Under the pieces are notes generated by a model. That model saw nothing but the letters and a program-made list of their open reading frames with translations, did no database searches and had not been told where the DNA came from. Below, piece after piece: positions 14,293 to 22,717 of a stretch of 24,314 nt of DNA; within the stretch, counting starts at the first letter, position 1; each line of letters starts with the position of its first letter. A program made the translations under genes and the position numbers. Origin of the DNA: Acidobacteriota bacterium (GTDB taxonomy: Bacteria > Acidobacteriota > Terriglobia > Terriglobales > Acidobacteriaceae); assembly GCA_021779695.1 (NCBI GenBank), contig JAJYAE010000027.1:1-24314 (forward strand), read 5' to 3'.

Positions 14293-15267
14293 ATGGCAAC
14301 CATGATTGCAGAAGCGCCGTTAACTCGGCCCAGAGAAAAGAAGGCGCGAGGCGGCCGCGGAGATCGCATTTACCATGTCCTGATCAAAGCGATCGTTGGC
14401 GTGGTGCTTGCGATCTTCGCTGGCGTTTTCACGGTCGTGGTCTTCGGAGCCTGGCCAGCGGTGAAGAGGTTCGGCCCAGGCTTCCTGATCCACACCGGCT
14501 GGGATCCGGTACACCTGGTCTTCGGTGCTTTGCCCTTCATCGTCGGCACGATCCTTGTAGCGTTCGGTGCAATGTTCCTCGCCGGAGGGATCGGCCTGAT
14601 GACTGCGGTTTGCATCACGGAACTGCTTCCGCGGTGGCTTCAGGGGCCAGTGACCTACCTGATTGAGCTCCTGGCCTTCATCCCAAGTGTGGTCTATGGG
14701 CTTTTCGGTTTGTTAGTACTGGCGCCGTTTCTCCAAGAGACAGTCGAGGTGTGGATTATGGAGCATCTGGGGCCGCATTTTGAGGTCTTCAACGGTGCGC
14801 CTTACGGAGTAGGATATATGAGCGCAATCCTCATCCTGGCGATCATGCTCCTCCCTCTGATCGTTACCCTCTCACGAGAAGCTCTCGTTTTGGTGCCGCG
14901 AGACGTTAGAGAGGGCGGCTACGCTTTAGGGCTACAAAAGTGGGACGTCGTTTGGGGCATTATCGTGCCCTACGCTCGAAACGGTATTGTTGGGTCTCTC
15001 GTATTGGCGCTTGGCAGAGCACTTGGAGAAACAATCGCGGTCGCTATGACCATTGGTGGAGGATACAGCCTCCCCAAAACGGTTATGGATCAGGGCTACA
15101 CTCTGGCGAGCGTGATTGCGAACGAGTTCAACGAAGTCAGCTCGGATATGTATCTCTCCGCATTGATCTACTGCGGCCTGATTCTGCTCGTCATCACGGT
15201 TGTGGTGAATGTCTTGGCATATTTTCTCGTCCGGAGGCTTTCGGGGGCCCATGGCTTCAAAGCATAA
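14293..15267 (+). CDS. pstC: PstC phosphate ABC transporter permease
   Basis: 324 residues; GGGGAG is 4 nt before the ATG. After a basic cytoplasmic N-terminus come about six transmembrane helices. The permease EAA-type loop is PRDVREGGYALGLQKWDVVW, and ALGRALGETIAVAMTIGGG is the characteristic PstC/PstA motif. It forms the inner-membrane channel with PstA, powered by PstB. The gene follows pstS by 49 bp and overlaps pstA by 17 bp, which indicates an operon. Confidence 0.94.
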   Translation: MATMIAEAPLTRPREKKARGGRGDRIYHVLIKAIVGVVLAIFAGVFTVVVFGAWPAVKRFGPGFLIHTGWDPVHLVFGALPFIVGTILVAFGAMFLAGGIGLMTAVCITELLPRWLQGPVTYLIELLAFIPSVVYGLFGLLVLAPFLQETVEVWIMEHLGPHFEVFNGAPYGVGYMSAILILAIMLLPLIVTLSREALVLVPRDVREGGYALGLQKWDVVWGIIVPYARNGIVGSLVLALGRALGETIAVAMTIGGGYSLPKTVMDQGYTLASVIANEFNEVSSDMYLSALIYCGLILLVITVVVNVLAYFLVRRLSGAHGFKA

Positions 15268-16123
15268 AACTTCGTCTCGAACCGGCAATTGGCGAAAGTG
15301 GCGCGGCGTCCTGGGCTTCGGGTTGACGGGCGTTGCAACGTTAATTTCTCTTGGCGCGTTGTTTTCGATCCTTGGCTACCTGATCCACCAAGGGATTGGC
15401 GCGATCAACTGGAACTTTATTGTCAGGGAACCAGCCGCTGTCGGCGAGGCTGGCGGCGGCATTGCACCCTCTTTGCTTGGCACTCTGATCCTCGTCTCGA
15501 TTTCAATGGTGGTCGGTATACCTCTGGGCATCGGTGTCGGAATCTATCTTTCCGAGATTGCGGGTGGCACGCGATTCGCCAGCGTGGCGCGAATCGCGAT
15601 TAACACGTTTATCGGCGTCCCGTCGATCATCATGGGGATCTTTGTCTACTTCATCCTGGTCAAGCCGACGAACACCTTTTCGGCCATCGCGGGCGGCCTC
15701 GCCCTGGGGATCATCATGATCCCCATTATCGCCCGGACCACAGAAGACGTTTTGCGTCTGGTCCCGAAAAGCATTCGAGAGGCTGGGCTCGCAATAGGTG
15801 CACCCAAGTGGCGCGTCACGTTTGATTTGGTTTTGCCAGCGGCACGCGCTGGCGTCATTACAGGTGGCATTTTGGCCGTAGCCCGCGTTGCGGGAGAGAC
15901 CGCCCCATTGATTTTGACCGCGCTGGGAAATGAATACTACCCAACGAGCCTTTTCAAGCCAATCGACGAAATCACGCTGCGTATCCTGAAATACGCAAGA
16001 GGCCCGTACGACGTATGGCATCAACAGGCATACGGAGCTGCATTGATCCTGGTTTTTGGCGTAGCACTCGGTAGTTTACTTTTGCGTTTATCGACGAGAG
16101 ATCACGATGCGTTGAGCCGTTAA
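15251..16123 (+). CDS. pstA: PstA phosphate ABC transporter permease
   Basis: 290 residues. The ATG at 15251 was chosen because GGGGG precedes it and the typical basic start ([19 protein letters not shown]) follows; it overlaps the end of pstC. There are about six transmembrane helices, with [20 protein letters not shown], the loop [20 protein letters not shown], and [20 protein letters not shown], the standard PstA signature. It partners PstC in the membrane channel. It is followed by a 139-bp gap with a tiny ORF before pstB. Confidence 0.94.
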   Translation: MASKHKTSSRTGNWRKWRGVLGFGLTGVATLISLGALFSILGYLIHQGIGAINWNFIVREPAAVGEAGGGIAPSLLGTLILVSISMVVGIPLGIGVGIYLSEIAGGTRFASVARIAINTFIGVPSIIMGIFVYFILVKPTNTFSAIAGGLALGIIMIPIIARTTEDVLRLVPKSIREAGLAIGAPKWRVTFDLVLPAARAGVITGGILAVARVAGETAPLILTALGNEYYPTSLFKPIDEITLRILKYARGPYDVWHQQAYGAALILVFGVALGSLLLRLSTRDHDALSR

Positions 16124-16143
16124 GAGAGATTCGCGGAGGCACA

Positions 16144-16194
16144 ATGACACGACGGGGTCCGAACCCTCTAAATCCCCGTACCAGAACCCTCTAG
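16144..16194 (+). CDS. 16-residue ORF between pstA and pstB (possible leader peptide)
   Basis: The frame ATG...TAG encodes [16 protein letters not shown] and has a strong ribosome site (GGAGG, 4 nt spacing). It lies wholly inside the pstA-pstB gap. Two copies of GAACCCTCTA occur in it at 16161-16170 and 16184-16193, 23 bp apart. It may be a leader influencing pstB translation, or chance. There is no homology evidence. Confidence 0.25.
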   Translation: MTRRGPNPLNPRTRTL

Positions 16195-16262
16195 TTGAAA
16201 GGATATGTCTCAAGATGAGCCTTATGGGTGTTTCTATCACGCGGATGAAACCGGAGCCGAGG

Positions 16263-17066
16263 ATGGAGGTACGAGATACGGACATACTCATGAGTGATCA
16301 GAGCGCCGTCAGCCTCGATCAGGCATATAAGCTCCGGGTGAATGGCCTGAATTTCTACTACGGCAGCTTTCAAGCCCTCCACGACATTTCGGTCAATGCA
16401 GAAAAGAACCGAATAACTGCATTCATTGGCCCGTCAGGTTGTGGAAAATCAACGTTCCTGCGAACGCTCAATCGGATGCACGAGGAGACGCCAGAGGCAC
16501 GTGTCGAAGGCGAGGTTCTTCTCGACGGGGAGAGTGTCTTTGATCGTGAAATCTCCGAATTGCGCCGATCGGTCGGCATGGTCTTTCAAAGATCGACGCC
16601 CTTCCCAAAATCGATATTCGAGAATATTGCCTATGGGCTTCGAATTCGTGGCGTAGATAGCTCATTAATAAGCGGTCTGGTTGAACAGAGTCTCAAGAGG
16701 GCCAACCTGTGGGAGGAAGTCAAAGACAAGTTGAAAAAATCGGCCTCCGGCCTGTCCGGCGGTCAACAACAGCGGCTGTGCATTGCACGAGCATTGGCTG
16801 TGAATCCCGAAGTGTTATTGCTCGACGAGCCTTGCTCTGCTCTCGACCCGATTGGAACGTCCAAAATAGAGGAACTTCTTCTGGAGATCAAAGAAAGCTG
16901 CACGATCGTGATCGTTACGCATAATATGCAGCAGGCGGCGAGAGTGTCAGACTATACAGGCTTCTTTCTGTCGGGAAAGCTTATTGAATTCAACAATACG
17001 AAGTCCATCTTCGAGACTCCTTCGAGCAAGCTGACCGAGGATTACATCACGGGCCGGTTTGGATGA
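16263..17066 (+). CDS. pstB: PstB phosphate ABC transporter ATPase
   Basis: 267 residues from the ATG at 16263, chosen because GGAG is 6 nt upstream. Other in-frame ATGs at 16215 and 16290 give 283 or 258 residues. ATPase motifs are complete: Walker [11 protein letters not shown]-loop [20 protein letters not shown], signature [15 protein letters not shown], Walker [13 protein letters not shown] and H-loop [11 protein letters not shown]. The Q-loop reads QRSTPFP where most PstB have QKPNPFP. It powers phosphate import through PstCA. The stop lies 20 bp before the phoU start. Confidence 0.94.
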   Translation: MEVRDTDILMSDQSAVSLDQAYKLRVNGLNFYYGSFQALHDISVNAEKNRITAFIGPSGCGKSTFLRTLNRMHEETPEARVEGEVLLDGESVFDREISELRRSVGMVFQRSTPFPKSIFENIAYGLRIRGVDSSLISGLVEQSLKRANLWEEVKDKLKKSASGLSGGQQQRLCIARALAVNPEVLLLDEPCSALDPIGTSKIEELLLEIKESCTIVIVTHNMQQAARVSDYTGFFLSGKLIEFNNTKSIFETPSSKLTEDYITGRFG

Positions 17067-17085
17067 GGGGAAAGAGGCTACCAGC

Positions 17086-17823
17086 GTGAAGCGCTTTTTG
17101 GAATTGCTCGATCAGCTTCAGTGCCAGTTGCTAGAGCTAGCAGCCCTGGTGGAATCCACCATTCACCAGGGCGTCACTGCGGCTTTGGCGCGCAACGCTT
17201 CGGATTCGCGAGCGGTGATTTCCCAGCAACGGAAGATCGATGAACTGGCGGCTGGGATCTATGCGTTCGTAACCGATCTCTTGGCACTGCATCAGCCGGT
17301 TGCCGGGGATCTCGCCTTGCTCACGGCCACTCTTAAGATCAGCAGTGACTTGAAACGCATGGGCGAACTTTCAGTCAACATTGCCCAGCGGAGTATTGCA
17401 CTCAGTGAAAGACCCCCAATTCAGTTTCCCCGTGGGTTAGTCGAAATGGCTCATCGCGTTCAACTGATGGTCAGCAAGAGCCTCCAGGCATTTGCTCAAC
17501 GGCAAGAAGAACTCGCAACTAAAGTCATTGCTGCAGACGACGATGTTGATCGACTCAGGACCGCAATGTACGGAGACTTGGTCAAGCAGATGGAAGAACA
17601 ACCCCGTATGGCCGCACAGGAAGTCGATCTGATGTTCATCGTCCACAATCTTGAACGCATTGGGGACCACGCAACCAACATCGCCGAAGACGTGCTCCTA
17701 TTCGTCGGCGCAGGTAATAACCGGGCACGCTCAACAGAAAAGCCAACGGATATAAGAGAGCCCCTCGATGCGCCTCCCAGCTCACCGGACGCAATAATTT
17801 CCGAGCGGCCCAGTCTCAAATAA
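17086..17823 (+). CDS. phoU: PhoU phosphate signalling regulator
   Basis: 245 residues from a GTG with AGAGG 8 nt upstream; the start VKRFLELLDQLQCQLLELA matches the family. Two three-helix PhoU repeats carry metal-binding E/DxxxD motifs, DLKRMGELSVNIAQRS in the first and NLERIGDHATNIAEDVLLFV in the second. PhoU couples Pst transport to the PhoR/PhoB kinase and limits phosphate uptake. A ~30-residue Pro/Ser-rich tail follows the second repeat. It is the last pst gene of the operon. No phoR/phoB lies in the window. Confidence 0.93.
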   Translation: MKRFLELLDQLQCQLLELAALVESTIHQGVTAALARNASDSRAVISQQRKIDELAAGIYAFVTDLLALHQPVAGDLALLTATLKISSDLKRMGELSVNIAQRSIALSERPPIQFPRGLVEMAHRVQLMVSKSLQAFAQRQEELATKVIAADDDVDRLRTAMYGDLVKQMEEQPRMAAQEVDLMFIVHNLERIGDHATNIAEDVLLFVGAGNNRARSTEKPTDIREPLDAPPSSPDAIISERPSLK

Positions 17824-17866
17824 TTGCGCGTCGGGATACTCGGTAGAGGTCGGAGGTCGAACAATT

Positions 17867-18121
17867 GTGAAAGATGCACTGCCAGTGAAAATGGCAGGTA
17901 CGGGTAAGACTTTCGCCGTCCCCCGGCACTGCTTTCAATTTTGGTATTTCGGGGTACTGCGTCTGTTGTTTGGGTTGGCGCAAATTGCCGCCGTCATCTG
18001 GTGCATCGTTCTTCTCCTGCGAGATGGATTTGGCGCCAGAACAATGCATGCTGTTCTTATCGGAGCGGGGATCACAACCTTAAGCTTGCTGCTCTTCAAG
18101 GTTCTGGGTAAGGCGAAATGA
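17867..18121 (+). CDS. Small two-helix membrane protein (hypothetical)
   Basis: 84 residues from a GTG with GGAGGT 9 nt upstream. After a short basic start come two hydrophobic helices, FGVLRLLFGLAQIAAVIWCI (~28-51) and AVLIGAGITTLSLLLFKVLG (~62-81), ending KAK. No family was recognised. It lies 43 bp after phoU and 36 bp before an arsR on the same strand, so it probably belongs to the pst transcript. A role in transport or regulation is speculative. Confidence 0.6.
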   Translation: MKDALPVKMAGTGKTFAVPRHCFQFWYFGVLRLLFGLAQIAAVIWCIVLLLRDGFGARTMHAVLIGAGITTLSLLLFKVLGKAK

Positions 18122-18157
18122 CAGTTCTCCATCACTTCAAAATGCCGGATTCCCCAC

Positions 18158-18595
18158 ATGGCGCCAAACGAAAACAATCGTGCTCAGGAAAACCCAAGAA
18201 GTGAGCTAGCACGCATGTTGTTGGCTCTCGCAGACCCAATTCGGTTGCGGATGCTCAAACTGATGTCGTTGGGTGCACTGTCGCCCGGGCAACTCGCCCA
18301 ACTGCTGGGAATTGCGGAGACAACTGCCTCCAAACACCTTGTTTTTTTTCGAGAGAGCAAACTGGTCGCCGCACGAACGCAAAACAATGTGAAGTATTAC
18401 AGTCTGCGGCGGGAAAACGAATGCCCATATTCTCGATTGATCTCCCTCGCAATTGAACTGCTCGAAGGTGATCCAGTGATGTGGGCGGATGTTGCCGTTT
18501 ACAAATCTCTTCATGCTGAGAATCCGTCCTCTGGTGGTCCTGAAGAGCAATTTTCCGATTCGAACCAGGTGTCCACAACCTGTCTTGGCCTCTGA
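18158..18595 (+). CDS. ArsR-family winged-helix regulator
   Basis: 145 residues. The winged-helix core is ELARMLLALADPIRLRMLKL, then LGIAETTASKHLVFFRESKL and ARTQNNVKYYSL. It lacks the ELCxCD arsenite box. Single Cys at NECPYSRL and near the C-terminus (VSTTCLGL) could be ligand residues. No ribosome site precedes the ATG, so the start is uncertain; the conserved domain begins at about residue 15. It follows the two-helix membrane gene on the same strand and converges on arsC. It is a different subtype from the two ELCGCD repressors and may sense another ligand. Confidence 0.85.
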   Translation: MAPNENNRAQENPRSELARMLLALADPIRLRMLKLMSLGALSPGQLAQLLGIAETTASKHLVFFRESKLVAARTQNNVKYYSLRRENECPYSRLISLAIELLEGDPVMWADVAVYKSLHAENPSSGGPEEQFSDSNQVSTTCLGL

Positions 18596-18632
18596 CTGCC
18601 CATCCGCACCGGAAAAGAGCGCCCCGCAGCAC

Positions 18633-19124
18633 TCATTGACGGCCGATGTCATCCAAATTACGTTGCAATGCCATCTGGTCGAGAGAGGCAATCGGAAGGC
18701 ACAGAAAGAGGCTGATTCTCCGATCAAGGATGGAGAAGGCGGTTTTGAATGCTCGATCGATCTCTTCCGGAGAGCCTTGAACAGCGACCGGATCAGGGAC
18801 TCCCCAATGCGCCGTCATGGGTTGCCCAGGCCAGATCGGGCAAACTTCATTGGCGGCATTGTCACAAACGGTAAACACAAAATCGAGTTTAGGCGCATCC
18901 GGGCCGGAGAATTCATCCCAAGACTTGCTTCGTGCGCCGTCGGCGCTCAGTCCTGCTTGTTCGATTTGCTGCAGAGCTTCTGGCCGAACCTTGCCCGTGG
19001 GATGGCTACCGGCGCTATAGGTGCGGAACTTCGGAAAGCCTTTGCGATTCATGATGGCCTCGGCCATAATCGACCGCGCCGAATTCCCAGTACACAGAAA
19101 CAGTACGTTGTAGCTGGACTTCAT
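18633..19124 (-). CDS. arsC: Arsenate reductase, low-molecular-weight phosphatase fold (second copy)
   Basis: 163 residues from an ATG with GGGAGG closely upstream; an upstream in-frame start at 19187 adds unconserved residues. The P-loop is VLFLCTGNSARSIMAEAIMN (C-x5-R-S), the second and third Cys are in FTVCDNAANEVCPIWPG, and the Asp-Pro lies in HWGVPDPVAV. This is the thioredoxin-linked ArsC type with a triple-Cys relay. It reduces arsenate to arsenite in the cytosol. The gene is transcribed away from the usp-arsD-arsA-arsR-acr3 operon, with a CRP-like site and an ArsR box between them, so the two sides are probably co-regulated. Confidence 0.92.
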   Translation of the reverse strand: MKSSYNVLFLCTGNSARSIMAEAIMNRKGFPKFRTYSAGSHPTGKVRPEALQQIEQAGLSADGARSKSWDEFSGPDAPKLDFVFTVCDNAANEVCPIWPGQPMTAHWGVPDPVAVQGSPEEIDRAFKTAFSILDRRISLFLCLPIASLDQMALQRNLDDIGRQ

Positions 19125-19163
19125 CTCTCCTCCCATTCGATACAGCCGGCATCCCCGATCTTT

Positions 19164-19179
19164 TGTGATGGCCGTCACA
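19164..19179. promoter_or_regulatory. CRP/FNR-like palindrome in the arsC/usp divergent region
   Basis: TGTGATGGCCGTCACA has the perfect CRP consensus arms TGTGA-N6-TCACA. It lies 40 bp upstream of arsC and ~74 bp upstream of the usp start. A Crp/Fnr-family regulator could link the operon to energy or redox state. The match is exact, but chance occurrence is possible. Confidence 0.45.
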
Positions 19180-19209
19180 GTTTCCAATTCAGATTATGCT
19201 AACATATGT

Positions 19210-19229
19210 TTATGCGTCTACACGCATAA
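19210..19229. promoter_or_regulatory. ArsR-box palindrome in the arsC/usp divergent region
   Basis: TTATGCGT-ctac-ACGCATAA has perfect 8-bp arms and lies 24 bp upstream of the chosen usp start. Its core is identical to the site at 13076-13091 apart from the 4-bp centre. Candidate ArsR operator controlling both directions. Confidence 0.7.
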
Positions 19230-19252
19230 TAATGGAGACGCAGGGACGGATT

Positions 19253-20143
19253 GTGTTTCGGAGCCTCCTATTTCCGACGGATTTCTCCCCGTTCAATGAA
19301 CGACTTGCTCGCTGCCTGCCCAACTTCAAGGCACTCGGCGTAGAGGAGATCTTGCTGGTGAACGTGGTCGAAGTTGGTCCCCAAATTGGCTTTGCGTCGG
19401 ATACCTTCGAGAACGTACTCGCGTGGAAGGACGATGCCGAACCTCGGCTTAAAGCCCTGCAGCGCGATCTGGAGGGGTCCGGTTTCAAGGCCCGCTGGCG
19501 GCTCGAGTTCGGGAAGCCGGCTCCGGCCATCGTGGAACTTGCCGAAGCGGAAGGGGTATCTCTCATTGCGATGGGCACGCATGGCCACGGCTTCTTAAAG
19601 GGCATAATGCTTGGAAGTGTCACTCACGACGTTGTGCGGTATGCGAAAGTGCCGGTATTTGTCCTTAAGGTCGAAGCGGTACAGGGTCTCGGGACTACGG
19701 ATTGTGAGTTTGTTTGTCAGCATATCTTTAGACGTGTCCTGCTTCCCACGGACTTCTCTCCTCTCGCCCATGAGGCAGAGCGTCTTGTCATTGCCATGCG
19801 CTCAACCGGGCTGTCCGATGTGGTTCTGCTGCATGTGCGTGACGACTCGCACACTGACGGCAGAGCATCTGACGAACAAGCCGAGGAACGCCTCACACGA
19901 ATTCAAGAAGAGTTTGAGTTTTTTGGTATCAAGATAACCGTAATCGTCTGCTTCGGCAATCCCGCCAAAAAGATTGAAGAAATTGCGGATGAGCAAGATG
20001 TATCGCTCATCGTAATCGGCGCCCACAGCCGGAGCGCAGTGGCCGATGTCCTTCTTGGCAGCGTCTCGGACCACGTGGTCTGCCGTCATGTGCGCCCCGT
20101 ACTGGTCGTCAGATCGAATAATTCACAAAGGAGTGTAATGTGA
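19253..20143 (+). CDS. Tandem universal stress protein (two UspA domains)
   Basis: 296 residues from a GTG with AGGGA 6 nt upstream. An ATG at 19232 would add seven residues but has no ribosome site and nearly touches the ArsR box. Domain 1 (~1-140) begins VFRSLLFPTDFSPFNERLAR and has the nucleotide loop GTHGHGFLKGIMLGS. Domain 2 (~160-290) begins FRRVLLPTDFSPLAHEAER and ends GAHSRSAVADVLLGS with PVLVVRS; the Gly of its G-x2-G step is Ser, so ATP binding there may be weaker. Universal stress proteins modulate stress survival and sometimes transporters. The stop overlaps arsD by 4 bp, so it is an integral first gene of the arsD-arsA operon. Confidence 0.88.
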   Translation: MFRSLLFPTDFSPFNERLARCLPNFKALGVEEILLVNVVEVGPQIGFASDTFENVLAWKDDAEPRLKALQRDLEGSGFKARWRLEFGKPAPAIVELAEAEGVSLIAMGTHGHGFLKGIMLGSVTHDVVRYAKVPVFVLKVEAVQGLGTTDCEFVCQHIFRRVLLPTDFSPLAHEAERLVIAMRSTGLSDVVLLHVRDDSHTDGRASDEQAEERLTRIQEEFEFFGIKITVIVCFGNPAKKIEEIADEQDVSLIVIGAHSRSAVADVLLGSVSDHVVCRHVRPVLVVRSNNSQRSVM

Positions 20144-20508
20144 CTGTCCTTCAGGTATTTGATCCAGCTATGTGCTGTTCCACCGGGGTCTGCGGACCCA
20201 GTGTCGATCCCACCCTCCCGCGATTCGCGGCAGACCTTGAGTGGCTGAAGAGCAAGGGTGTACAGGTTGAGCGCTTTAATCTGGCTCACGATCTGGCCGC
20301 GTTTAACGGGAATGCGAAAGTGAAGCAGGCAATCCATTCACACGGCACTAAGAGCCTTCCCATCGTCCTGTTCAATGGTGAGCTGAAATCATCCGGCGGG
20401 TATCCAAGCCGATCAGACCTAGCGCTATTCGCCGGAGTGGACTTCGAAGCCGGCCCGGAGATTCGAACCCAGCCGGACCTGGTGGGAATTTCGCTGAAGG
20501 GGAACTAA
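20140..20508 (+). CDS. arsD: ArsD arsenite metallochaperone
   Basis: 122 residues from a GTG that overlaps the usp stop, with AGGAG 8 nt upstream. The N-terminus VTVLQVFDPAMCCSTGVCG carries the three Cys (12, 13, 18) that bind arsenite and hand it to ArsA. The later Cys pairs found in some ArsD are absent, consistent with the minimal functional type. The thioredoxin-like fold continues with GTKSLPIVLFNGEL. It delivers As(III) to the ArsA encoded 2 bp downstream and is also a weak repressor in some systems. Confidence 0.93.
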   Translation: MTVLQVFDPAMCCSTGVCGPSVDPTLPRFAADLEWLKSKGVQVERFNLAHDLAAFNGNAKVKQAIHSHGTKSLPIVLFNGELKSSGGYPSRSDLALFAGVDFEAGPEIRTQPDLVGISLKGN

Positions 20509-20510
20509 TC

Positions 20511-22274
20511 ATGGATTTGACGCGTGGAGCAACTCGGAACCTGATGTTCACGGGGAAGGGCGGGGTCGGAAAGACATCCATTGCCTGCATGACTGCTCTT
20601 GAGCTTGCCGACTCCGGAAAACGTGTTTTGCTCGTCAGCACTGATCCTGCCTCGAACCTGGATGAAGTGCTGGAGACAAAGATTGGGATCTCTCCTACTC
20701 CGATCGGGGCAACCGCTTTGATGGCTGTGAACGTCGACCCCGAGAAGGCTGCTCAAGAGTACAAGGAGCGCGTGGTGGGTCCGTACCGAGAGCTTTTACC
20801 CGAGGAAGCTGTCAAAAGTATCGAAGAACAGCTTTCCGGTGCCTGCACGGTGGAAATTGCGGCATTTGATGAGTTTGCAAAGCTGATGGGCGATCCGCAA
20901 GTTACGGCAGACTTCGATCATATTGTTTTCGATACCGCTCCGACCGGCCACACTCTTCGTCTGCTTCAACTCCCTGCCGCATGGACTGACTTTATCCGTA
21001 CGAACAACTCGGGGACCTCTTGTCTGGGTCCACTCGCGGGCCTCACTGCTCAGCGTGAGCTCTACCAGGAGACGGTGAAGGCTCTTCGTGACGGCGCGAC
21101 AACAACCGTCTACCTGGTCAGCAGGCCAGAAAAATCCGCTCTCTCCGAGGCAGACCGGACACGTGCGGAGCTCGAAGCGCTCGGAATTCACAACCAGCAT
21201 CTCATCATCAACGGATTGTTCAAGGCTGAATCCCACGAAGACGAGATCGCGGCCGCTCTGGAGCGGCAAGGCCGCGAAGCACTTGCAGAGATGCCCGCTG
21301 AACTTGCGCGCTTGAACCGCTTCGAGAATCCCCTCGTGAGCTACTCTTTGATCGGTGCCGATGCACTGAGATCGTTCAAGCAGGGCCAAGTGCGCGCGAG
21401 GTCTCTTGAAACCTCTACGGCTTCGGTGAAGTCGCTTCCGCCTTCATTGACTTCTCTCCTTCCGGAACTCGCTTCCGCTGGTCGGGGAGTGATCATGACC
21501 ATGGGGAAAGGCGGCGTGGGAAAGACCACGGTTGCAGCTGACATTGCAGTTGCCTTGGCTTCCATAGGCCATTCGGTTCATGTCACGACGACTGATCCCG
21601 CGGCCCACATCGCTTCCGCTGTCGGGGCGCCGCTTCCAAATCTGCGCGTGAGCCGGATTGACCCGGTAAAGGAGGTCACTGAATACCGGGAGGAAGTCAT
21701 GGCGGATGCCGGTAAGGATCTCGACGAGAGCGGGCGCACCCTTCTTGAAGAGGACCTGAGATCACCGTGCACTGAGGAAATTGCGGTATTTCGGGCTTTC
21801 GCGCGGGCAGTTGATCAAGGCAATGACGAATTCGTTGTCATCGACACGGCGCCGACCGGGCACACGCTGCTGCTGCTTGACGCCGCAAACTCGTACCATC
21901 GGGACGTGGAACGGAACCTCACCCATATCCCTGATTCCGTCAGGCATCTCTTGCCGCAGTTGCGCGATCGCGAATTTACAAGGATCCTGATCGTCACACT
22001 AGCTGAAGCGACGCCTGTCCATGAAGCTGCCCAACTGCAGCAAGATCTGCGCCGGGCGGACATTCATCCGTTTGCATGGATTATCAATCAAAGCTTTCTT
22101 GCAACCGGCACTAAGGATCCACTGCTCGCTGAACGCGCCCGACTAGAAATGCGCTACGTTCATGAAGTCGAACAAAGGCACACTGATCGCGTCTTCCTGA
22201 TCCCATGGAAAGTGGCGAAGGCGCGTGAAGGGGTGGCCGCCGAGGTTGCACTGACAGGAGCAATTCATGAGTAA
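20511..22274 (+). CDS. arsA: ArsA arsenite-stimulated ATPase (two-domain)
   Basis: 587 residues, the full two-domain length. P-loops GKGGVGKTS (15-23) and GKGGVGKTT (332-340) and both signal boxes DTAPTGHTLRLL and DTAPTGHTLLLL are present. The three metalloid-binding Cys appear in GACTVEIAAFDEF, SGTSCLGPLAGL and RSPCTEEIAVF. It uses ATP to drive arsenite export through the membrane pump, here Acr3. It follows arsD by 2 bp and overlaps arsR by 8 bp. Apart from the 3' remnant at 6195 it is the only arsA in the window. Confidence 0.96.
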   Translation: MDLTRGATRNLMFTGKGGVGKTSIACMTALELADSGKRVLLVSTDPASNLDEVLETKIGISPTPIGATALMAVNVDPEKAAQEYKERVVGPYRELLPEEAVKSIEEQLSGACTVEIAAFDEFAKLMGDPQVTADFDHIVFDTAPTGHTLRLLQLPAAWTDFIRTNNSGTSCLGPLAGLTAQRELYQETVKALRDGATTTVYLVSRPEKSALSEADRTRAELEALGIHNQHLIINGLFKAESHEDEIAAALERQGREALAEMPAELARLNRFENPLVSYSLIGADALRSFKQGQVRARSLETSTASVKSLPPSLTSLLPELASAGRGVIMTMGKGGVGKTTVAADIAVALASIGHSVHVTTTDPAAHIASAVGAPLPNLRVSRIDPVKEVTEYREEVMADAGKDLDESGRTLLEEDLRSPCTEEIAVFRAFARAVDQGNDEFVVIDTAPTGHTLLLLDAANSYHRDVERNLTHIPDSVRHLLPQLRDREFTRILIVTLAEATPVHEAAQLQQDLRRADIHPFAWIINQSFLATGTKDPLLAERARLEMRYVHEVEQRHTDRVFLIPWKVAKAREGVAAEVALTGAIHE

Positions 22275-22668
22275 TCTGGAGAGATATTTCAAAGGGCTGG
22301 CCGATGTTAATCGGCTTCGCATCCTGAATCTTTTAATGCGAGGCGAGCTCTGCGGCTGCGATATCCAGTATGTACTCGATGCCTCGCAGCCGAATGTTTC
22401 ACGGCATTTGCAGTATCTCAAGAACTCCGGCCTCGTGCTCGATCGTAGGGACGGATACCGCATCTTTTACCGCCTCGCCGATCCGCACCTTGGGCAGCGG
22501 AGGCCACTCTTCGAGTTTCTGCAGCTGGCCTTCAAGGGCGAAGAGCCCTTTCGTGGCGACATCAAGAAACTGAAGGAAGCAGCCTCTCACGGGGCCTGCA
22601 CGCTCAGCGAGTTGTCGGACCTGAACACCCTGCTCAGCGAGCGATCAGGGAACTTTGCGAGAACATAA
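22267..22668 (+). CDS. arsR: ArsR arsenite-responsive repressor (Cys-x-Cys type)
   Basis: 133 residues; AGGAG is 6 nt before the ATG, which lies inside the end of arsA. It reads YFKGLADVNRLRILNLLMRG, then ELCGCDIQYVLDASQPNVSR and LDRRDGYRIFYRL. The ELCGCD Cys pair and a third Cys (HGACTLSE) form the probable As(III) site. It is a close paralogue of the repressor at 12581-12979, so both may recognise the same operator. Its location inside the operon it probably controls would give negative feedback. It ends 49 bp before acr3. Confidence 0.93.
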   Translation: MSNLERYFKGLADVNRLRILNLLMRGELCGCDIQYVLDASQPNVSRHLQYLKNSGLVLDRRDGYRIFYRLADPHLGQRRPLFEFLQLAFKGEEPFRGDIKKLKEAASHGACTLSELSDLNTLLSERSGNFART

Positions 22669-22717
22669 CATTGGCTCCATACCGAAAGAACAGATTGAAG
22701 CCGAAAAGGATATAGAC

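Noticed and set aside
16205..16297. 30-residue frame starting just after AAGGA upstream of pstB
   Set aside because: The ribosome site is only 1 nt from the ATG and the frame overlaps the PstB N-terminal region; no support.
18489..19202. 237-codon plus-strand open frame over arsC
   Set aside because: It is the shadow of the arsenate reductase, which has complete active-site motifs on the other strand.
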